From Halisarca cf. caerulea (lineage: Eukaryota > Porifera > Demospongiae > Chondrillida > Halisarcidae): DNA of 17,500 nucleotides. The stretch is taken from assembly GCA_963170055.1 (NCBI GenBank), contig CAUJGJ010000185.1:496075-513574 (forward strand), read 5' to 3'. Positions 1-8,300 of this stretch are shown here, in pieces; position 1 is the stretch's first letter; every line of letters begins with the position of its first letter. The notes below the pieces were generated by a model, which saw only the letters and a list, made by a program, of their open reading frames with translations, did not search any database and had not been told where the DNA came from. The translations under genes were made by a program, and so were the position numbers.

Positions 1-242
1 ATATGGAGGATGTGCGTGGTGTCCCAGATGAATGGCATGCACATGCAATGCAGCTCTGCGTGGTTGCATGTTTCACACAATTGTTTGTTTATGTGTAAGC
101 TTATTGCACGTGTCTTAAATCTTATATAGTTGGCTGTGCATGGGCCACCCTGTGGCAACACAAAACAGGATGAAAGATTAAATGATTTTGGCAGCTGTGG
201 CCTTTGAAGTTTGCCAGGGATAAAAGCATTATTAGCATATAT

Positions 243-259
243 CCCCCCCCCCCCCCCCC
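243..259 (+). repeat. Poly(C) tract
   Basis: Seventeen consecutive C, followed by ACCCACC. The rest of 1-925 holds only this, the minisatellite at 511-650 and AT-rich unique sequence. I see no gene there. Confidence 0.9.
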
Positions 260-510
260 ACCCACCTTCTGTGAACCAAGGGACTTCACAGGGAACATCT
301 TAAGAAACAATGATGCTGTTGATATTGTAACAAATTCATTATCACATCACATGCCGTTATATGTACACATTAAATGTCATTGAGTCTAATTGTTTATACT
401 TGGTAGCAACCCCACCCACATGAAGCTGTTGTTTGTCACCCACATCCTTCCCATTAAGAAGACACAACTTTGTTAGCTAGGAGTTTACCTAAACTATATA
501 TGAATCACAG

Positions 511-650
511 GGGGGAGGTGCAGGAGGAGGTGCAGGAGGAGGTGCAGGGGGAGGTGCAGGAGGAGGTGCAGGAGGAGGTGCAGGAGGAGGTGCAGGAGGA
601 GGTACAGGAGGAGGGGGGAGGAGGTGCAGGAGGAGGTGCAGGAGGAGGGA
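511..650 (+). repeat. 12-bp purine-rich minisatellite
   Basis: About ten copies of GGTGCAGGAGGA with small deletions and a GGAGGGGGG interruption at about 610-622. Because 12 is a multiple of three it is open on both strands, which explains the Glu/Val/Gln and Leu/His readings. It is not coding. Confidence 0.9.
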
Positions 651-925
651 CAGAGGATCAAAGGAGGGGCAGAACAGGGGGAATTTAGGGAAAATTTATA
701 AAGTGGCCACACAGATCAGCTGTTCATAGCGGCCTATAATCTATGAAAAGACCCACGTGTATGATAACTAAAATTTTATGCAAGCATACAGAACCAATAA
801 CACTACTAACAATATGCTTCATAGAGTATATTTGTGCATTGTGCATGAAGTCCTAGTAGTCCTAACTACAGCCTTTTACAGTGATAGTCAGAAATATCCA
901 CAAAGTTACTGCATGTAACTATGCA

Positions 926-1645
926 TTAATATAACATACATATCTCATATAACCCTTTCCCCACCCTAACCCCCCCGTCAGGATTGACTTTTCTTAGACA
1001 CTGGATGGTGATCACAGTGAAATGAGAGTGAAACTTTATTAAACTAGTGAAACTTTGGTCCTAGAATTCATGGATACTGCATAGTCAACAGAAACCTCAT
1101 GTGTGTACAGACCTCACACTCACACCCACTGTACACAGCACATGATACGCATGCACTGGACTTGAGTGACAGACCTGATCGTGAGTTGAGAGAAAGGTCC
1201 TCCTAGTACAGTAGTGATTGTAGGCAGGGTCTATCTAGGATGAAATTTCAGGGGGAAGCTTCAGTATTACTGTGCATACGTACCTGCCCTATAGAATCAG
1301 ATACAATGCACTCTAATATTACAATGTGTGTGAACAGACATCCACAGTAGCTTCCATGCAGGTCTGTACAGTACTTGGTACATGTCACATAACAAGTACC
1401 AAGTATACACTACCTTCCAAGCTCGACTCATCTTCGTGTCCCCTTGAGTCCACTTTTAACTTTTCATTCCTCACAACTGCAATTAGCTTCTTAACTCGTT
1501 CTTCAGCTCTACGAAGGAGTTCTTTTCTTTGGCGGGCACATGATCCACCAAACTGCACGTTTTCACATCTTCCAAGTATTCCCTCAATGTCATGACAAGG
1601 CACTAATCTAGTACCGTGCGTATCTCTTTGCCGCCATTTTGCGAG
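926..1645 (-). CDS. Possible minus-strand gene fragment (three spliced open segments)
   Basis: On the minus strand 1645-1414 is open for 77 codons, ending GAAG|GTAGTG. It includes ENVQFGGSCARQRKELLRRA and then EERVKKLIAVVRNEKLKVDS, a charged coiled-coil-like helix. A 29-base segment (1312-1284), flanked by ...gtaatattag and the strong donor CAG|GTACGT, fits in phase and adds ECIVSDSIGQ. A third segment (1000-926) after ...caccatccag reads CLRKVNPDGGVRVGKGLYEI and stops at TAA. The frame has no Met. ATGGCGGC at 1637-1630 is in another frame and stops after nine codons. A second ATG (frame MTLREYLEDVKTCSLVDHV) also stops early. I do not recognise the product. It could be an exon set with an unseen first exon, a decayed gene or chance. 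Confidence 0.35.
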
Positions 1646-1696
1646 TCACGATCTGCATAACTTTAAAAAGTATTTTTAGTAGTGTGCATTCAGACC

Positions 1697-1790
1697 GTGA
1701 CAGATGGCATAGCTGCTTTGCGCCAGGATTCCAAAGCATGCGAGCGACGGTTCGAACCCCTGAAGCCACTTTTTATCTTTTTTTTTTTCC
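1697..1790 (+). mobile_element. tRNA-like SINE unit 1
   Basis: A-box-like TGGCATAGCTGC is at 1705-1716 and B-box-like GGTTCGAACCC at 1749-1759, 32 bases apart, followed by a T-run at 1778-1788. The clover-leaf stems are mostly broken, so it is a tRNA-derived repeat, not a functional tRNA gene. Confidence 0.5.
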
Positions 1791-1845
1791 TATTACCTAA
1801 CTAGCTCAACTATAAGTAGCGCTTTTAATAGTAAATATTCAGCAG

Positions 1846-2126
1846 GTCCCTGATGGCTTAGCGGCTAGCGATGGTGACATGTAGTGCTGAGGTTATGGGT
1901 TCGATTCCCTCGTCAGACGGGTTTTTCGGAGTTTTATCTGAAAAAAAATTCCTGTCCCTCAGTGGTCAGTTGCAATACTCCTGTACAAAGAACCGTATGG
2001 GGGGAGCTTTGGGTCTCGCAGCTGGTCTCCCACACTACTAGTCTTCTCAATATCCTTGAGAGTGAGTGTTAACTCCCTGACCAGCCCTAATGACCTAGGG
2101 TCCTCGTTTTTTTGTTTTTTTTTTCC
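1846..2126 (+). mobile_element. tRNA-like SINE unit 2
   Basis: A-box TGGCTTAGCGGC is at 1854-1865 (11 of 12 to consensus) and a perfect B-box GGTTCGATTCC at 1898-1908. About 200 bases of unrelated body follow, ending in T-rich sequence at 2107-2126. A D-stem GCT/AGC can be drawn, but the acceptor and T stems are poor. It fits a pol III SINE with a tRNA-derived head. Unit 1 just upstream has the same orientation. Confidence 0.6.
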
Positions 2127-2375
2127 AGCTATAATTGTAGGATACTTTTTTATTGACTATGTACATACGATCATCCATGTGCTTGTATATAGCTAGAGAG
2201 CTTAGGTAGGTGTATGAATTTGTGATTTTATCCATGACATGCAAATGTATGAATTAATATGATATTATCAATGGGTATTCATGTTCTTGTGTTCGATTCA
2301 CACTATACTTCACACTATTTGTACCTCGTAAAACATTCTATTTTACGTGACGTGAAAACCATCCATGTGTGTATG

Positions 2376-2512
2376 TAGTCTGGCTGAGCCAACCCAATCT
2401 CGCTCGGCCATTTTCAGGGACTGACGTCACTGGGTGAGCAAGAATTCTTGCTCGCCTGGTAACATCAGTCCCTGAAAATGACTGATCAAGTGAGAACTGC
2501 TATGCTGGACTA
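2376..2512. mobile_element. Inverted-repeat MITE, TA-flanked (family A, short copy)
   Basis: The 133-bp core 2378-2510 is one nearly complete inverted repeat. The left end starts GTCTGGCTGAGCC, and the right end reversed starts GTCCAGCATAGC. The centre is a perfect 18-bp palindrome, GAGCAAGAATTCTTGCTC, at 2436-2453. It is flanked by TA at 2376-2377 and 2511-2512, as expected for Tc1/mariner-type targets. It has no coding capacity. The outer 60 bases of each arm resemble the ends of the larger element at 9117-9887, so the two belong to one family. Confidence 0.8.
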
Positions 2513-2740
2513 GTGTGTATGTGTATGCACACACATGTACACACACACACACACACACAAATACACACACAAACACATGCATGCACACGCATGCATACAA
2601 ACACATGTACACACACGCATACACACACACGCACGTACACATACACACACACACACGCACACACACACACACACATGTACACACACGCACATGCACACAC
2701 ACATGTACACATACATGTACACACATCACACACATACGCA
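2513..2740 (+). repeat. Degenerate (CA)n with ATGTAC interruptions
   Basis: CA dinucleotides are broken by recurrent CATGTACACAC and CGCATGCA motifs. It adjoins the end of the short MITE at 2512. The stretch 2740-3125 after it has no feature I can support beyond the possible minus-strand exon noted at 2981. Confidence 0.9.
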
Positions 2741-3125
2741 CTAGCATGGTTACCATATTGAGTAATACTTACACGCATGCTGTAAACTCATACTAATTAT
2801 TATTATATAACATGGCCACACACAGACCACAGTATATGGGGCATGCACTAGCGGTTACATCCACAGTTTCTTGTTGTGAGAGAGTCTTGACAGTATAGTC
2901 ACTCCTAGACAAATCCTACAACCACCAAAGCAACCAACTGGTGACTGAAGTCGTGGTGGTGGTGTGTACAGAGAAGGTCTACTTACAGATGATGTCAAAA
3001 CATGAGGGCGGATTGTGAGTGAGTCACATATGCACAATAAAATAAACACATGAGGAGCGATGATTGCATCCTCATTCCAAATTTTCAATGTGGAATCAGT
3101 CCTCGGACGTGACTGCTGGCCTTAC

Positions 3126-3192
3126 TGCTGATCTTGCCGTCGCCAAGGTTATTGTAACCAGGGGGAGGAGTCTTGGACGAATTGCTCTTCAT
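3126..3192 (-). CDS. Possible minus-strand exon
   Basis: The ATG at 3192 opens MKSNSSKTPPPGYNNLGDG and continues KIS to a plausible donor A|GTAAGG at 3126/3125. Without splicing, the frame stops at TGA after 35 codons. The composition (Ser/Pro-rich, GYNNLG) looks protein-like but matches no family I can name. A possible next exon starts at 2981 after ...catctgtaag and reads a His cluster followed by a hydrophobic stretch, but its acceptor overlaps a strong donor-like GTAAGT. Treat this as a candidate only. Confidence 0.28.
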
Positions 3193-3369
3193 GTCAAATA
3201 GAACTTCATTTTTAGTCAGTTTTGCTCGTCAGCACTTGCCCTCAATATTGACCTGTGGGTGGGGGTGGGGCTTACATAAGGGTCACATGACAACAGATCA
3301 TGTGATAGGTCATGTAGGGAGTAACAGCAAGTATACAGATTAACAGTACAGTACAGTACTACACAGTTT

Positions 3370-3385
3370 AACACACACACACACA

Positions 3386-3444
<59 letters not shown>
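3370..3444 (+). repeat. (CA)n microsatellite
   Basis: About 37 CA units with one ATACA break at 3391-3392, ending at CGCACAG. Confidence 0.95.
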
Positions 3445-3447
<3 letters not shown>

Positions 3448-3504
3448 GCTCTTCAGAACCTCATGTGTGTCCACTGTTTATGTGTGGTGGAGTTGTTGGA
3501 GTGT

Positions 3505-3642
3505 CTATGGTTTAACTTGAATCACCATCGCTACACGATTTGGGATGCAGTCACTCGATCCAACCTGCAGAGGAGTTGTACTTTCTGCTGCATGATCATG
3601 ATCAGTCTCATGACATTCAGTGGACCAGCTACTTCTACTCAT
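3505..3642 (-). CDS. Possible minus-strand first exon or small ORF, divergent from the NLR gene
   Basis: The ATG at 3642 opens 45 codons to TAG at 3505. It begins MSRSSWSTECHETDHDHAAE and continues STTPLQ. Candidate donors are A|GTACAA or CAG|GTTGGA. It points away from the NLR start, with about 450 bases between the two ATGs, which is the spacing of a bidirectional promoter. The opposite strand is open over the same stretch in another frame, so coding status is uncertain. It might join the segment at 3126-3192. Confidence 0.25.
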   Translation of the reverse strand: MSRSSWSTECHETDHDHAAESTTPLQVGSSDCIPNRVAMVIQVKP

Positions 3643-3689
3643 GCTCGAGTGTAGCTGAGCACTCTCAGTAGTAATGTTGGTATCCTACA

Positions 3690-3860
3690 GCGACAGGCCC
3701 AGGTGGCCCACCGCCGGGATAGCCTACAACCCAGCATAGGATAGCCTACAACCACGGTAGCCCGCTATAGCCACAGGGTGGCCCGGCTACAACCACAGGC
3801 AACCTGGCACAGGGTCACAGTGGCCCACGGCCACAGGCCCGGGTAGACTGGCAGGGTAGT
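3690..3860 (+). repeat. GC-rich degenerate repeat upstream of the NLR gene
   Basis: Recurring ATAGCCTACAACC, CACAGG and GGTGGCCC words form an irregular tandem array. It lies between the possible divergent exon (ATG at 3642) and the NLR first exon. Confidence 0.6.
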
Positions 3861-3895
3861 TGGTACAGATGCACAGAGCCAAACAGCTAAAGTAC

Positions 3896-3937
3896 ATTTG
3901 CATCTATAACGTTAACTTGCGCAACGCGTCACGTGAG
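3896..3937 (+). promoter_or_regulatory. Candidate promoter elements of the NLR gene (octamer and E-box)
   Basis: The octamer ATTTGCAT is at 3896-3903 and the palindromic E-box TCACGTGA at 3929-3936, set in GTCACGTGAG. They lie about 160-200 bases upstream of the proposed start ATG at 4095. The octamer is a POU-factor site. The E-box context resembles MITF/TFE-type sites. Such short motifs occur by chance, so this rests on position only. No TATA box is evident. Confidence 0.3.
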
Positions 3938-4094
3938 TGGAAGTTTTCATAGAAGCTTGTCTCCTCGGCTTGGGACGTTTGTTTGATTTGAAGTATCTAT
4001 GGTTGGACGGTCGGCCCTTCGTCCGTGCTTTCATTAGGGTTCGAGGTACTGCGAGCTAGGTAGAGGAGATATTGATCACGGCAGATTGGGGCAA

Positions 4095-4146
4095 ATGGGA
4101 CAATCATTGAACACCACTCGTAGTTCGAATGTTTCGTCTCTTCCAG
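4095..4146 (+). CDS. Probable first coding exon of the NLR gene
   Basis: The ATG at 4095 opens 17 codons starting MGQSLNTTRSSN and runs to CAG|GTATCC at 4146/4147. It ends in phase 1, which is what the next exon at 5512 needs: G plus GT makes Gly. An in-frame TAG at 4035-4037 lies upstream, so this ATG is the first one available in the open frame. The start has G at +4 but C at -3, a middling context. The Gly-Gln-Ser-Leu-Asn start fits the loose PROSITE N-myristoylation pattern, so membrane anchoring is possible. The donor is weak beyond GT, and another upstream first exon cannot be excluded. Confidence 0.45.
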
Positions 4147-4366
4147 GTATCCATCCGACTTGTTCTTAGGTTTAGTAGCGTTTCAGTTGTTCACTGATCG
4201 CCAAAGCACCAGTTTACCAAGTTTTGTACATTTTCTAACCATGTCTCACGTCTTCACTTCTCACAACAGTGAACTTCCTTTCTCATACATGCATATGTGC
4301 AGTCGTATTCTTATTATTCTTGTTATTGAATCGGTATCTGCATTCCCTTTGGGTATGGGGCTAGCT

Positions 4367-4433
<67 letters not shown>

Positions 4434-5313
4434 CATCTTCCTAGTCATAGCTGAGATGTCATGGACTAGTCATAGCTGAGATGTCCCACTCTCAAGGTAC
4501 CTTTCTCTAGTCTCGTGTAGCCAGACCCCACTGGCTGTGTAATGTCAAGTAGGGACTGGCTATGTGAGACTAACCTTCCTCCGCCTATGATATGATAGTG
4601 GGGGTGCTGCATGGTGGCTCAGTAGGGGGTGGGGTGTTGCATGGTGGCACAGTAGGGGGAGGGGTGTTGCATGGTGGCACAGTAGGGGGTGGGGTGCTGC
4701 ATGGTGGCTCAGTAGGGGGTGGAGTGCTGATGCTCAGTAGGGGTTGGGGTGCTGAATGGTGGCTCAGTAGGGGGTGGGATGCTGCATGGTGGCTCAGTAG
4801 GGGTTGGGGTGCTGAATGGTGGCTCAGTAGGGGGTGGGATGCTGCATGGTGGCTCAGTAGGGGGAGGGGTGTTGCATGGTGGCACAGTAGGGGGAGGGGT
4901 GCTGCATGGTGGCTCAGTAGGGGGTGGAGTGCTGATGCTCAGTAGGGGGTGGAGTGCTGATGCTCAGTAGGGGGTGGGGTGCTGCATGGTGACTCAGTAG
5001 GGGGTGGGGTGTTGCATGGTGGCACAGTAGGGGTTGGGGTGCTGCATGGTGGCTCAGTAGGGGGTGGGGTGCTGCATGGTGGCTCAGTAGGGGGAGGGGT
5101 GCTGCATGGTGGCTCAGGAGGGGGAGGGGTGCTGCATGGTGGCTCAGTAGGTCATCAAAGATGTGAAGCAAGGATGCATGCCATCCCAAATGTGAACCCT
5201 TTGGTGTTTTCCCCACACCCTCTACCACCAGCTGGGGAATTGATGAGAAGATGACCTACTGCAACCTACCAAACTAGCTGAATATAACTTATTTTGATTG
5301 TGTGTGTGTGTGC

Positions 5314-5384
<71 letters not shown>

Positions 5385-8300
5385 CACACGGGGGTATTCT
5401 AGTGTTTGGGGTACGTGGGCCTTAATGGTAGCCAAAGGCTAATGGCTGACTCAGTTTAAAAAAGAAATTATCATCATTATTATTATGCAGTCTCATTTGT
5501 ACCTATTGCAGGTTGTCCCCCTCAATCCTGGACTGTAGTGACATCTACAACTGCTGAACCAACACCATCATTGTCCACATCAGATGATGAGAGGACGAGG
5601 AAGTTGAAACAGGTACGTAACACGTCCTAAGACGTTGACTTGCTACTCTAGTGGCTGTGGTTGTACCTGTGTCTGGTGCTGACCTGTACTTCTTCAATGA
5701 CCCATACTTCACCTGTGTAAATGGCAGGTGGGGTGAATCCTTCCATAGAACTAATATGTAGACTGCATGTTTATAGAAAAGAATGTGGGTTGAGTGCACC
5801 ACGTAATTTCCACATGAATGATAGCATTGAAGGATGCCAATGTACCACTGCTACTCTGGTGCAATCCTCTCCTTCATCGGCCATTTTTATAGGTGTGGAA
5901 AGGGTCTAGAGCAAAGCATGCCCTACTGTATGAAATTTTTGCGGGATATAAATTTTACGAATCGCAGGAAAGTTGACTGTTCACGTTTTTGTTTTCGCAA
6001 ATGCATGCAGGCTATTAGTCTAGGAAGCCAGACTGAAAAATATGGTGTCGTCCTGTTCAAGCGTTTAGGTGAAGATCTTGAATATCATGTGCAGCATACA
6101 ATCGACGAGGCTTGGTGCTATTTGGAAGGTTGATTCTGAGGTCTATAGGCTTGAATCCTGTCCATCAGCTCGTTGATCCACTCCTGAGCAGCTCAACCAC
6201 GTTTCTGAGCTAGATGGTTGGAGAGCATGCCCTGGCTTTCATGTAAGCTGACTTGAAAGAACGTAGACATCTTCACTGAGGACTATTGGGTCTCCAAATT
6301 TATACAGCAAAATACAGGCCTGTTAACAAGGTCTATTATTTGTGAAGCGTCCAATAAATAGTTATGACTGCCATTTTCCAGCTGTTCAGGAAAGTTTGCA
6401 GATAAAGTTTCTCGAATCTGAGGCCATTTGTGAAAGTCACAAAAATATAGTCCCACAAACATTTCGGACAGAACGGTAGTTATTTTCAATGCAGCAGTGA
6501 CTGGCACTGCTGTTTTGGTTAATTGCATGAAGACTAGTAATTTGTGTGTGATACGTAGTGCTGATCGCTACATACGTATTATATACTAGATATAGGGCAG
6601 CATTTTGCCCTAGTACAGTTGTTTGCTATTTCTGATGCTTATCCTCTGGAGGCTTGTATTAGCAAGTTAGCACCTTCATCCTCTAAATCAGATCTTAATT
6701 GCTCCATCTCTTCAGGAATTAATTTTAAATTTGTTAGTTGTAGTGCATATATGTACTGTACGTCCTCACAAATATCCCCACTGCTCTGTAGTTTGCAAAT
6801 CATATAGTCTAAGAATGTACCCGTTCATTGACTGCAGGCTTATGAAAGATTGGGACAATTCTACACTAGAGATGACGTGACTGGTGTGAAAAGTAGATAT
6901 TCTCGGAACATTGAGTTCATTAATTTAGCAACTGTTGGACGTAGTTATTGTCGAGCCAAACCTAAAAAAGATGTCACAGAATTTCTCCAGGCAGTCATCC
7001 ATGGCGTTGATGGCTATTATAAGAATTCAACGTCCATTGAATATGAGAACATTTTAACTTATCTTGACAAAACTGCAGGAAAAAGAGTGGTTATAAGTGG
7101 ACCTCCAGGATGTGGGAAAACTACTCTTGCCCACCAGCTGTGCAAGGATCTCTATTCAGGAAGACTTCCTCACAAGTATCAACTTGTGGTTTTTGCTGAG
7201 CTGAGACAATTGAAACTGCACATGGACAAAAGAAGAGACGACATTGACCTTCCATTCTTACTCCACCACTTGGATCTTCCTGAGCTGTGTCCAGTGATAG
7301 AGAAGCAAGCTGGAACTGGAGTTCTTCTAATTCTGGATGGATTTGATGAGGTTGCAGACTGGCTGGGAAAGTCCCCATTCCTGTCCAAGCTCTTATCATG
7401 TAAATATCGTTACTTCAGCCAATGTGACGTGTTTGTGACCACTCGACCTTCACGATTTATTGATCTGACATCTATGATAGAAACATCTCCATTTCACATT
7501 GAAATTCTCGGTTTCACAAGCTCCAACATTGACAGCTACATCCAGAGCTACTTCAGAAGTGATGCAGACAAATCAGTGAAGGTAATCCAGCGTCTGAACA
7601 CCCTCCCTTTAGTGAGAGGCATATGCCGCATCCCTAGGGTCCTGGAAATAGTGTGCATGGTGCAGGAATACCTCAATGACGATCCCCTTCCAGAGAATCT
7701 AAGTGGTATATTCCTGAAGTACATCTGCCACCAGTTGGAGGAGTACCTCAGTCAGACACACCCATCTGTCAAGAGGAGGATCCAGAACCTCCTTGAAGTC
7801 CCAGAAGACCTGTTTCCAGGGTTTTACCAGCTGTGTGAGGTGGCATACAAGTGCTGTCTCAATCAGTGTCTGATTCTGACAGATGAGGATTTGGGTAACT
7901 TGGAGAACTATGTAAACACTCGCGGCAGCATCTACAACCTTCTGTTTTCTGAGGACGTCGATGATCACTGTCCAATTTCAGGTGTCCTCTACCAGTTTGA
8001 TCACAAGACAGTACAGGAAGCTTTGGGTGCAGTTCACATCGGACGTCAGAGCAAAGTAGAGCAAGAGAAGATCTGGAGAGAATGGTTCAACACTCCACAC
8101 ATGGCTGAGGTGTGGAAGATGTACTGCGGACTGACTGGACTTGAATATGTTGATTTGGCATCTCTCAGCTTCTCCTCCTTATCAGAGCGAGCCAGAGAAG
8201 TGATGGACCAGGATCACCTCCGGGATGACAACATGCTTGTGATGATGTCCCTGTATGAAGCCAACAACAGATCTGTATCAAATCAAGTTCTCCAAGCAGT

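Noticed and set aside
470..712. Glu/Val/Gln ORF and its Leu/His antisense
   Set aside because: 12-bp GGTGCAGGAGGA minisatellite with no start context or splice sites.
1846..1920. Functional tRNA gene
   Set aside because: A and B boxes are good, but acceptor and T stems do not pair and no anticodon arm forms. A SINE head explains it better.
2427..2796. Cys/Val and Thr/His ORFs
   Set aside because: CA/TG microsatellite translated in all frames.
4592..5254. Gly/Val/His-rich ORFs on both strands
   Set aside because: A 30-bp minisatellite read in several frames. It lies in intron 1 and has no splice sites.
5834..6133. Plus-strand 99-codon ORF in NLR intron 2
   Set aside because: It is partly protein-like, but it has no phase-compatible splice sites to exons 2 and 3. 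Words such as TTTTGCGGGATATAAATTTT look like repeat DNA.
7121..7968. Minus-strand ORFs inside the NACHT exon
   Set aside because: Shadows of the strongly supported plus-strand coding exon.
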